DNA from: Fibrobacteraceae bacterium
GTDB lineage: Bacteria > Fibrobacterota > Fibrobacteria > Fibrobacterales > Fibrobacteraceae
NCBI GenBank assembly: GCA_017631885.1
Contig: JAGBSH010000023.1
Coordinates: forward strand, 1-64,000
Reading direction: 5' to 3'
DNA: 64,000 nucleotides
This document shows, piece by piece, positions 9,724 through 17,274 of the stretch. A program made the position numbers and the translations under genes. Position 1 is the first letter of the stretch. Each line of letters starts with the position of its first letter. The notes below the pieces were generated by a model. That model was not told the DNA's origin, made no database searches, and saw only the letters and a list, made by a program, of their open reading frames with translations.

Positions 9724-11259
9724 TTAAGAGAAATTGAACAAATCAGTAACTTCTTCGCCTTCTTTATTATAAAGCGAGAATTGGTTAACATGAGAACGTT
9801 CATCTTCAACAAGATCAATTTTTATTTTGTTCTTGTATTCAAGGTAATGGAACATCTTGCCCATGTCGCGGCAGAGAATATCAATAATAGCAGTACTTGC
9901 CACTAAAGTAATTTCGTTAAGATGCCCTTTACGTTTTGCACGACCTAAAGAACGATCAATTAAACCAAGTGTTGTATCCCAACGGTAAATATGACCTGCT
10001 CCATTACAAACAGGGCAGTTCATAGTTTTTTCAGTAAACAAGTTGGCTCGCACGCGTTTTCTAGTCACTTCCATAAGACCAAAAGGACTAATTGGAGATG
10101 GACTAATAGGCGTTTTATCGCAACGAATGGCCCGACGGAATTCTTGGTAAACCGCTTCTCTGTCTGTTTCTGTGTCCATATCAATAAAATCAATGATAAT
10201 CAAACCACCGATATCGCGTAGTCTAAGTTGTTTTGCGATTTCATGACAGGCATCAAGATTGGTTTCAAGAATGATTTTTGCTTGATCTTTTCCATGCACT
10301 TTTGGACCAGTATTAACATCGATTGAAACAAGAGCTTCTGTTTGTTCAATAACAATGTTACCACCATGAGCCAAAGGAACCTGACGTTGTAGTGTTCTTG
10401 CGTAGTCGTCTTCTATATGGAACAACTCAAATAAATTTCCAGCTGAATGGAATTTTAATTTATTGATTTTATCCGGAGATAGAATACGCAAATAATTGCG
10501 CAAAGCGATAAATTCATCTTTATCATCAATAAAAACAGATTCCGTATTTTCACTGAAGTATTCACGAATAGTCTGTTCTATAGAATCGGATTCTTCATAG
10601 ATACATGTTTCGGCAGGCATTGTTTCGAAGTTTATTTTGGTTTCTTCCCATTTTGCTTCGAGTTCTTGCATTTGCCTTTTAATTTCAAATTCAGATTCTG
10701 TAAGACCATTAGTGCGGACAATGTAACCAACATCAGGAGCTTTATTATGGCGAACCGCTTTCTTTAATGCGCGACGTTTAGCAGGATCGCGTTCTCTTTT
10801 AGAAACGCCGACGAAATTAGTTCCTGGCATGCAAACAAGAAAGCGACCGGCAAAACTTAGATGAGTTGTTAAACGAGCTCCTTTTGTGCTGATTGGTTCT
10901 TTAATAACTTGAACCATAATCTCTTGCCCTTCGGTAAGGATTTGGTCAATAGGAAGTTCTGAAGAGACAGAATCGTCATCATCACTATCGCCATAATCTT
11001 TACGCAATTCTATGTTGCGATCAATGGCATCATCTTGGTGAAGAAAACCAGCTTTATCAAGACCAATGTCAATAAAAGCGGCTTTAAGGGCGGGTAAAAC
11101 TTTTTGCACGACTCCTTTATAAATATTTCCAAGAACTCTCGTTGAAGAAGATGCTTCTACGACAAGTTCAGAAAGTTCACCATCTTCCATAATGGCAATT
11201 CTTTTCTCATAAGGGGTCTTGCTAATCAAAATTTTCCGCTTGGTGGCGGGTTGTTTCAT
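9724..11259 (-). CDS. rng: ribonuclease G/E family endoribonuclease
   Basis: 511-aa endoribonuclease of the RNase E/G family for rRNA processing and mRNA decay. Seen: an N-terminal S1-type RNA-binding part starting TRVLGNIYKGVVQKVLP, the 5'-sensor region (ISTKGARLTTHLSFAGR), the catalytic aspartates in SIDVNTG (near 312) and IDFIDM (near 356), and the Zn-link CPVCNGAGH (near 414) that joins subunits. It lacks the long C-terminal degradosome scaffold of E. coli RNase E and so is RNase G-like. The S1 part carries an acidic insertion (DSDDDDSVSSE). Start taken as ATG 11259, after AGGAG and AAGG; an upstream TTG at 11292 is less likely. Confidence 0.93.
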   Translation of the reverse strand: MKQPATKRKILISKTPYEKRIAIMEDGELSELVVEASSSTRVLGNIYKGVVQKVLPALKAAFIDIGLDKAGFLHQDDAIDRNIELRKDYGDSDDDDSVSSELPIDQILTEGQEIMVQVIKEPISTKGARLTTHLSFAGRFLVCMPGTNFVGVSKRERDPAKRRALKKAVRHNKAPDVGYIVRTNGLTESEFEIKRQMQELEAKWEETKINFETMPAETCIYEESDSIEQTIREYFSENTESVFIDDKDEFIALRNYLRILSPDKINKLKFHSAGNLFELFHIEDDYARTLQRQVPLAHGGNIVIEQTEALVSIDVNTGPKVHGKDQAKIILETNLDACHEIAKQLRLRDIGGLIIIDFIDMDTETDREAVYQEFRRAIRCDKTPISPSPISPFGLMEVTRKRVRANLFTEKTMNCPVCNGAGHIYRWDTTLGLIDRSLGRAKRKGHLNEITLVASTAIIDILCRDMGKMFHYLEYKNKIKIDLVEDERSHVNQFSLYNKEGEEVTDLFNFS

Positions 11260-11428
11260 AGACCTTAAACTCCTAAAACAAAAATTACACAAACAGAAAA
11301 GCCAATAACTTCTTTTCTGTTTTTAAAACAAAACTCAGAAAATAAATTTCTAAAAAGAAAATATAGTGATTTTAACAAGTAAATGTTTTTCTTTTATTAC
11401 AAGAAAGGCTCAGAAATAGTCAAATTAT

Positions 11429-12388
11429 TCAAGAGGATAAATGAGAAGGCGGCAGAGACGCGTTCTTTTGTATAGAATCGGCATGGTTCTTTAATATTTT
11501 ATCAGCAATTTCTTGCACTTTCCCACAAAGCCACATCCATGTATGAGATTTTTCAGAATAATCAGCTTCTCCAAAGGTTGCAATACGCCCATCTTGTCTT
11601 AAATGTTCTACTTGTTTAAAAGCGTTCATGTCGCCTTTAGGATAAATAGCAAAAGTAGAACCACCATGAGAGTTCAGAATACTGAATGCAGGAACGTCTG
11701 ATGGCCCGTCGGCAATATAAATCATATTACTAAAGGGAATACGTCTATTTTCTTGTTTTATAAATGAATTAACGTCAATTGATTCCGGGAATTTATTTGA
11801 ACCTTTATGGATTTCAAATAGATAACGTGTTTTTGATGTGTTATCAATAGCAACAGCTATCTGAGAAATTTCTTGTTCTGGTTCAATAGGGGCTTCTTTT
11901 GAAAAACCAGGTTGTGCAGGAGATTCAATAAATTCACAACCAAAAATACCATCAACATAAGGAGCAATTGCGCTGCCGCGGATAGTTTCAGAAAATCCTG
12001 TGCTGACAACATAATGTTCAAGCCGAATGCCGTATTTTTGGTATTTTTCGTTTTCTTCAATTGATTTCTTAATTTGTTCGAAAAATAGAGGAAGGCCTGG
12101 ATAAAAAGAAAGCTCTTTTCCGCACTCTCTTAAAATTCTATTAGAAAGACCTTTGAAAATTCCTGCTTTTACGTATGTGAGAATATGATTTAGATAACAA
12201 GTATCTCTGTTAATAGAAATGCCTCTTTTGGAATAATATTCAGAAAGCGAATTCACTTCTTTCCAAAATGTGCCACCATCCACATGGTAGCGTTTGAACA
12301 AAGGGTCTTGCATGTATGTTTGGATTAATGTTTTGTCAAAATCCCAAACCATTGCGATAACGTTTTGTGAAAAAGGAGGCAAAGTCAT
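11429..12388 (-). CDS. HAD-superfamily phosphatase
   Basis: 319-aa haloacid dehalogenase-like hydrolase. Motif I is DFDKTL near residue 16 (nucleophile Asp and general acid Asp), motif II is the Ser/Thr in VVSTGFSETIRG, and motif IV is ADGPSDVPAF. This layout resembles the SerB-like or PF12710 group of phosphatases. No signal peptide is seen. Start is ATG 12388 behind AAAGG; a TTG two codons upstream is in frame. It begins 14 bp after the M23 gene and is probably its operon partner. Substrate unknown. Confidence 0.8.
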   Translation of the reverse strand: MTLPPFSQNVIAMVWDFDKTLIQTYMQDPLFKRYHVDGGTFWKEVNSLSEYYSKRGISINRDTCYLNHILTYVKAGIFKGLSNRILRECGKELSFYPGLPLFFEQIKKSIEENEKYQKYGIRLEHYVVSTGFSETIRGSAIAPYVDGIFGCEFIESPAQPGFSKEAPIEPEQEISQIAVAIDNTSKTRYLFEIHKGSNKFPESIDVNSFIKQENRRIPFSNMIYIADGPSDVPAFSILNSHGGSTFAIYPKGDMNAFKQVEHLRQDGRIATFGEADYSEKSHTWMWLCGKVQEIADKILKNHADSIQKNASLPPSHLSS

Positions 12389-12402
12389 TTTCAAAACCTT
12401 TT

Positions 12403-13245
12403 CTAATCCATTTTTATAGGATATAAAATGTAATGTTCTGGATTGATGGCGTTTCCGTCATAACGAATTTCATAATGAAGTGTTTTTCCTGGAGAACGTC
12501 CGGAGTTTCCAACGATAGCTATAGGCATTCCTCTTTTTACTTGAGAACCTGTTGTAACGAGAGTTTTTTGTAAATGAGCGTAAAATGTTCGAATGTGTTC
12601 TGTGTGTTCTAACTTCAGGGTTAAGCCAAAACCTCTGTGTTCCCGAATTTCAGAAACCATTCCACCGCCTGGAGCAAAAATGGTGTCATTTTGAGTGGGG
12701 ACAAAATCTATCCCTCGGTGCGGAAGATTTTGTTCAATAAAAGGATCAAAAAGAGTTTGGTAACGATTGGTGATAGTGTATGAATCTTTCAAAGGCATTA
12801 CCAAAGGCAATGACTTGGCTATTTGTTTATTTGCTTGTAAAGAGGTGAGTAAAATTTTTCTGTGCTTTGTTAAATCAGGAATGTTATAAGAAGCCACTTG
12901 CAAAGGAAAGAATTCTTTTAGTTGTGAATTTGATATGTGCTGGATTGCTTTATCATGAAACAAAGAATCTTTTAAAGAGTCTGTAATAGCTAATTCTTGT
13001 TTAGCTAATTCCAAATTATTTTTTGTTTTTTGAATTTCTTCTTTCAGGAATTTATTTTCCTGATAGACTCGTAGAACTTGTTTATCAGAAACTAAGCGAA
13101 AGATTTCTAAAGGATTGAATAAAATGAAGCCTGTAATGGAAATGATTACAGCAATAATGAAACAGATAATGCGAGGGACTGAAATTCGGAAAAATTTCTT
13201 ATCTGCTGTTTTTTCTGGGAAAATATGGATTTCAATTTTTTTCAC
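12403..13245 (-). CDS. membrane-anchored LytM/M23-like protein, probably degenerate
   Basis: 280-aa protein with an N-terminal transmembrane segment (about 25-46), a coiled coil (about 55-95) and a C-terminal M23 domain (about 150-275). The zinc ligands of HxxxD are present (HRGID), as is the FYAHL motif. In the last motif, however, where active enzymes read HLH, this protein reads TLHYEI, so the first His is a Thr. Such LytM domains can be regulators rather than peptidases; that is inference. Start is GTG 13245, placed inside the end of the upstream small gene (14-nt overlap), which suggests translational coupling. Confidence 0.8.
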   Translation of the reverse strand: MKKIEIHIFPEKTADKKFFRISVPRIICFIIAVIISITGFILFNPLEIFRLVSDKQVLRVYQENKFLKEEIQKTKNNLELAKQELAITDSLKDSLFHDKAIQHISNSQLKEFFPLQVASYNIPDLTKHRKILLTSLQANKQIAKSLPLVMPLKDSYTITNRYQTLFDPFIEQNLPHRGIDFVPTQNDTIFAPGGGMVSEIREHRGFGLTLKLEHTEHIRTFYAHLQKTLVTTGSQVKRGMPIAIVGNSGRSPGKTLHYEIRYDGNAINPEHYILYPIKMD

Positions 13246-13510
13246 AAGGACCTTTGAAAGATGCTTTTTGACGTAATTCTTGGATTATTTTTTTCTTTTC
13301 TTGGATAGCACCAACAAGTTCTACGATAGAAGGATCGTCTTTTAAAGTGTCAAGTTTGTCATCTAAAACAGCTTGTAATACTTTTTCACCTAAAATTTTG
13401 AAGCGTTTTTCTTGTCTAGACTCTTCTGTAATCAAGTCTAAACGAAAAAGAACTGACGATGCACAATGTGTTGCGCCAGATTTTATTCTTTTTAGAGAGT
13501 TTTTTACCAT
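13232..13510 (-). CDS. small coiled-coil protein upstream of the M23 gene
   Basis: 92-aa charged, helical, cytoplasmic-looking protein. Start is ATG 13510, behind GGAG with 6-nt spacing; a GTG at 13522 is in frame but lies inside the ribosome site. There are two cysteines (near 17 and 89). The C-terminal half is a predicted coiled coil (IVELVGAIQEKKKIIQELR). It overlaps the M23 start by 14 nt. The context (M23 protein with TM and coiled coil) resembles cell-envelope gene pairs, some with bactofilin, but no bactofilin fold is seen. Family not recognised. Confidence 0.68.
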   Translation of the reverse strand: MVKNSLKRIKSGATHCASSVLFRLDLITEESRQEKRFKILGEKVLQAVLDDKLDTLKDDPSIVELVGAIQEKKKIIQELRQKASFKGPCEKN

Positions 13511-13582
13511 AGGGGTCTCCACATTTTTATATTAAAATAGTTATTTTAAGAGAAGTTAAAAAGGAAATCAAGGAGTTTACCA

Positions 13583-13735
13583 ATGAGTCGAAGCGAACGT
13601 CGCCGTGCAAAACGTAAAGCACAGAATTTCGTTCCAAAGAAATCTCGCCAAATTGACAAGCGAATTCTCATTCTTTTGGCGGTAGTGGCAGTTGTCTTTT
13701 TCGTTGGTTCCACTCTATTGAAATATTCAGCATAA
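13583..13735 (+). CDS. 50-aa single-span membrane protein upstream of dnaN
   Basis: A short ORF starts at ATG 13583 behind AAGGAG-like bases (aaggagtttacca, start spaced 8 nt). The product has a very basic N-terminus (RSERRRAKRKAQ), then one hydrophobic span (ILILLAVVAVVFFVGSTLL, about 29-47), so it is a tail-anchored-like inner-membrane protein. It ends 15 bp before dnaN in the same direction, so the two are probably co-transcribed. Function unknown. Confidence 0.72.
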   Translation: MSRSERRRAKRKAQNFVPKKSRQIDKRILILLAVVAVVFFVGSTLLKYSA

Positions 13736-13750
13736 AAAGAAAGGTCCATC

Positions 13751-14875
13751 ATGAAATTTCATATACAGAAGTCGGTTTTACAAGATGTTCTCCAGACTTT
13801 AATAAGTGTGGTTCCTAGTAGAGCAACTATTCCAGTTCTCCACAACTTTTCATTTCGACTAGAAGGTAATGTCCTTGAAGTCGGAGCAACGGACCTAGAC
13901 CAGGGGATTCTTCAAACGGTCGAAGTAGATGGTGAACGAGATGGCGGTATCATTGTGAACGCTCGCCGCTTGTTAGACTTAGTTACAAGCCTTGTAGAAC
14001 CAAGTATTACTACGGTAAGTTTTGACGTTCAGGATTATGTTGTGAATGTGCGTTGGAGTGAAAGAGGCTATTCTACATTGACTGGTTTTGACGTCTCTGA
14101 ATTCCCGGCGTTCCCAGAAGTGAGTGAAGATTCCGTTTTGCACATGAATGCTTCTGAATTGGCATTCCTTGTAGAAAAGACTGCTTTTGCTGTTTCTACT
14201 GATATAAGTCGTATTGCGATGAGCGGTGTTTATCTTGAAACCGAAAATAACCGAGTAACAATGGTCGGAACTGATAGCCATCGTTTAGGACTTGCTTCTT
14301 TGGATTTAGAAAATGCGTCTTTAGACCAGGGCGTAATTATTTCTCCAAAGGTTTTGCGTAATTTCTTGAAGAGCGTTCCTAGTGATGCAGTTGTAGAAAT
14401 TCGTATTTCTCAAGTTTATGTTTTGTTCTTGTATGACAATGTTCAGATGTATTCAAAATTGGTAGAAGGTAAATACGTTCCTTATAAGAATGTTATTCCT
14501 CAGAATTTTACACATGTCATTCAGGTGCCTACTTCTGAACTTATCAATAAAATTCGTTGTGTTATTTCTATGGCGAGTCTTCGTACTCGTAAAATTCGTT
14601 TACAGATACAAGACTCTTCTTTGGAATTGACAGCAACAGATTCTGAAAGTGGTGGATTCTCTTGTGAAGAATTAGCAGTAGCACACGAAGGCGAAGGCTC
14701 TTTCTGCATTGGCTTCAACGGTCAGTTCTTGGCCGATATCTTAAGCATGTGTAAAACAGAACAAGTTAAAATTAAAATGACTGGTTCTAAAGGAGCAAGT
14801 GTCATTGAACCGGTTGGTGATGACTTGAACTTCTCGTTCTTGCTTATGCCACTTCGTGACTTTGGTGACGAATAA
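13751..14875 (+). CDS. dnaN: DNA polymerase III sliding clamp beta subunit
   Basis: 374-aa beta clamp with three repeated clamp domains: an N-terminal domain (VLQTLISVVPSRATIPVLHN), a middle domain with the conserved VGTDSHRL motif (near 177), and a C-terminal end FLLMPLRD, the typical MPMR-type terminus that builds the protein-binding pocket. It dimerises on DNA and tethers polymerase. Length matches the family (about 366-380). It is not next to dnaA or recF here, and no cluster of DnaA boxes is visible upstream, so this is not an obvious origin region. Confidence 0.96.
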   Translation: MKFHIQKSVLQDVLQTLISVVPSRATIPVLHNFSFRLEGNVLEVGATDLDQGILQTVEVDGERDGGIIVNARRLLDLVTSLVEPSITTVSFDVQDYVVNVRWSERGYSTLTGFDVSEFPAFPEVSEDSVLHMNASELAFLVEKTAFAVSTDISRIAMSGVYLETENNRVTMVGTDSHRLGLASLDLENASLDQGVIISPKVLRNFLKSVPSDAVVEIRISQVYVLFLYDNVQMYSKLVEGKYVPYKNVIPQNFTHVIQVPTSELINKIRCVISMASLRTRKIRLQIQDSSLELTATDSESGGFSCEELAVAHEGEGSFCIGFNGQFLADILSMCKTEQVKIKMTGSKGASVIEPVGDDLNFSFLLMPLRDFGDE

Positions 14876-14890
14876 TTTTTAACCTTTTTG

Positions 14891-14916
14891 AAGGGCTCTT
14901 AGGAGCCCTTTCTTTT
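14891..14916 (+). terminator. dnaN terminator overlapping the ttcA ribosome site
   Basis: An 8-bp stem (14891-14898 with 14903-14910), 4-nt loop and TCTTTT tail end the dnaN transcript. The only good Shine-Dalgarno sequence for the next gene, AGGAG at 14901-14905, lies in the loop and downstream arm, and the T tract touches its ATG at 14917. The hairpin could therefore also limit ttcA translation. Confidence 0.8.
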
Positions 14917-15636
14917 ATGGCATCAAATATCCGAAAAAGAATAAGTAAAAAAATAACGAAAGCGTTATTTGATTTCCCGATGATAAATGAAGGGGATAGA
15001 GTTCTTGTTGGACTAAGTGGTGGAAAAGATTCTACCGCACTTTTACTTTCTCTATTTTCAAGGCTTGGAAAATTTGGCGCACCTTTTGAATTAGCTGGTT
15101 TGCATATCCAAAGTGATTTTGGTGATAGCGCTCCAAAAAATTTTGTTAAGAGTTTAGAAACACTAGTAAACATTCCGATTTATTATCTTGATATAGCGAT
15201 TGAAGGTCGCTTGAAAGATGGAGAACGATTAAATTGTTATTGGTGTAGCACACAGCGGCGAACAGAACTTATAAAGTTTGCTAAAGAAAATGGTTTTAAC
15301 AAAATAGCGTTAGGGCACCATTTAGACGATATCCTTGAAACGCTTTTGATGAATATGCTTTATAAAGGGGAATTTTCAGGAATGCCTCCATTTGTTCCTT
15401 ATGAAAAGTACCCAGTATCGGTAATTCGTCCACTTTGTTATTGCGAAGAAACAGAAATTACAGAATTTGTTCAGGAAATGGGTTTAGAATGCCCATCTTG
15501 CAAGTGTATTGCTGCTGGAAATAGCAATCGGCGTTTAATTCGAGAACAAATAGAAGCGTTGACAATGGGAAAATCAACATTAAAACGCAATCTTTTTGAA
15601 AGTATGCGACATATTCGTATGGATTATTTGCTTTAA
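14917..15636 (+). CDS. ttcA: TtcA-like tRNA 2-thiolation enzyme
   Basis: 239-aa PP-loop ATPase of the TtcA family, which thiolates cytidine 32 of tRNA using an Fe-S cluster. Seen: the ATP-binding loop SGGKDS (near 35-40), the CYWC motif (near 108-111), ALGHHLDDILETL, and a further cysteine group CPSCKC near the C-terminus. The N-terminal part matches the family closely (DFPMINEGDRVLVGLSGGK), which supports the ATG at 14917 even though it abuts the dnaN terminator. TtcA is a better fit than TilS because of the paired cysteines. Confidence 0.88.
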   Translation: MASNIRKRISKKITKALFDFPMINEGDRVLVGLSGGKDSTALLLSLFSRLGKFGAPFELAGLHIQSDFGDSAPKNFVKSLETLVNIPIYYLDIAIEGRLKDGERLNCYWCSTQRRTELIKFAKENGFNKIALGHHLDDILETLLMNMLYKGEFSGMPPFVPYEKYPVSVIRPLCYCEETEITEFVQEMGLECPSCKCIAAGNSNRRLIREQIEALTMGKSTLKRNLFESMRHIRMDYLL

Positions 15637-15746
15637 AACGCGTTTTTTGGGGTGAAATTAGCCTTTTATGCGGGGAAATAAAAAAAATATGTGCATAATA
15701 GAAATATTTATATAAATTCAAAGGGTTCTGTAAATAGGAGAAAAAC

Positions 15747-16535
15747 ATGAACTTCAAAATTATAGCCGCCGCTGCTGCTTTTTGTGTTTCGCAATCTTTT
15801 GCTATTATCGGGCTTGGCTTCCATTATGCCCCCAATTTTGGAACGGAGTTAAAGTCCACAACAGAAAAAGAAGTGCTTTCTTTGGATTCAGAAGTCGGCA
15901 ATTTAGGGAACGTAAAATATGCTCATGGTAGTTTCTCTGATATGCAAGGATTTGGTCTTAAACTTTGGATAGATATTTTACCTATCATTGATGTTGAAGC
16001 GACTTACAACATTCAGTTTGGTTCTTATGATGCCGCTTTGTCAATGTATGGTCCTGATGGAGCTTTAATCAAGAAACAAAAGATAGAACTTGAATTTGAC
16101 GGAGTTCCTTTTGGCAAAGCTTCTCCTAAGTTTGTTTCTATGAATGGCGACCTTTCTATTACTTATCCAATTACATTCTTGCCAATAATTCGCCCTTATA
16201 TCGGTGGCGGTGTTACCTATTATTTAAGCACACCAGTTCTTTCTGATAGTTTTGTGGGTAAGTTCATGGAAAGTACTGGTAAAGTTCTTTTGAACCCGGA
16301 AAATTTAACACCAGAAGAAGCTAAACAATTGGCAAATGATTTGTCTGATGCTTTGACTGAAGAAGGTTTGAGTACAGGTATTGGTGGGCATATTTTGGTT
16401 GGGATGAGAGCAAAACTCCCTATAATTCCAATAGCTGCTTATGCTAACTACAAATATTATTTTGGTGGCGAATTTGATGATGAAATTGAATTTGGTCGCC
16501 ATGCTGTAGAAGTGGGCGTAGGGTTTGCACTTTAA
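15747..16535 (+). CDS. outer membrane beta-barrel protein, function unknown
   Basis: 262-aa protein with a signal peptide (about 1-19, ending SFA), then alternating beta-strand sequence and glycine-rich turns (IGGGVTYYLS, IGGHILVGMRAKLPI), ending VGVGFAL, typical of small outer-membrane barrels. Repeated phrases with Pro-Ile-Ile (ILPIIDVEATYNIQF, FLPIIRPYIGGG, KLPIIPIAAYANY) mark successive strands. Good ribosome site AGGAG upstream. It ends 25 bp before a two-component system in the same direction and may be its target or share its transcript. No family name recognised. Confidence 0.72.
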   Translation: MNFKIIAAAAAFCVSQSFAIIGLGFHYAPNFGTELKSTTEKEVLSLDSEVGNLGNVKYAHGSFSDMQGFGLKLWIDILPIIDVEATYNIQFGSYDAALSMYGPDGALIKKQKIELEFDGVPFGKASPKFVSMNGDLSITYPITFLPIIRPYIGGGVTYYLSTPVLSDSFVGKFMESTGKVLLNPENLTPEEAKQLANDLSDALTEEGLSTGIGGHILVGMRAKLPIIPIAAYANYKYYFGGEFDDEIEFGRHAVEVGVGFAL

Positions 16536-16560
16536 TAAAAGTTTTTAAAGAAGGTTCTAT

Positions 16561-17274
16561 ATGACAAACGAAACAAAATCCATCTCTGTATTAATTGTAG
16601 AAGATGAATTGGCTATTGCAGAAGGTCTTGTTGATCTTTGCGAAATGAACGGCTACAATGTTAAACATGTTGCTGATGGTGAATCTGGCCTTGCTGAAGC
16701 ATTAAGTGGAAAGTATGGTTTGGTTTTGCTTGACCTTATGTTGCCTGGTTTAGATGGTTTTACCGTTTGTGATAAAATTCGTGAACAAGATAAATGCCTT
16801 CCAATTATTATCCTTTCAGCCAAAAATTCCGACGATGATATTATCAATGGTTTGAAGTATGGCGCAGATGATTATGTGGCAAAACCGTTCTCTGTGCCAA
16901 TGCTTTTAGCAAGAATTTCTGCAGTATTGCGCCGTAGTCGCCAGCCTATTGAAGGCGATGGAAAATTAGTCGCTGGAAACTTGCGTGTTAATTTCCGTGA
17001 ATATGCAGGCATGCGTGGCTCAGAAGAATTGCAATTTACTCGTAAAGAAATTGAAATCTTGGAATATCTTTGGAAAAACAGAGATAGAGTGGTTTCAAGA
17101 GCTGAACTTCTTCGAGAAGTGTGGGATTACGAAAATGCAGAATCTGTAGATACAAGAACAGTTGATATTCACATAACAAAACTTCGTAAGAAAATAGAAG
17201 ATGATACGTCTCACCCGCAATTGCTGGTAACGTTCCGCGGAGAAGGTTATCAGTTCCGCGTGACTTCTGAATGA
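16561..17274 (+). CDS. OmpR/PhoB-type response regulator
   Basis: 237-aa response regulator with an N-terminal receiver domain (acidic EDE near 14-16, phosphate-accepting Asp near 58 in LLDLMLPG, Lys near 108 in AKPF) and a C-terminal winged-helix DNA-binding domain (VDTRTVDIHITKLRKKIE, FRGEGYQF). The stop overlaps the start of the kinase gene by 4 nt (ATGA), so the pair is translationally coupled. Target genes are unknown; the adjacent barrel gene and phosphofructokinase gene are candidates only by position. Confidence 0.93.
   Translation: MTNETKSISVLIVEDELAIAEGLVDLCEMNGYNVKHVADGESGLAEALSGKYGLVLLDLMLPGLDGFTVCDKIREQDKCLPIIILSAKNSDDDIINGLKYGADDYVAKPFSVPMLLARISAVLRRSRQPIEGDGKLVAGNLRVNFREYAGMRGSEELQFTRKEIEILEYLWKNRDRVVSRAELLREVWDYENAESVDTRTVDIHITKLRKKIEDDTSHPQLLVTFRGEGYQFRVTSE

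Noticed and set aside
13511-13750. Replication origin near dnaN
   Set aside because: No dnaA or recF neighbour and no cluster of TTATCCACA-like boxes.
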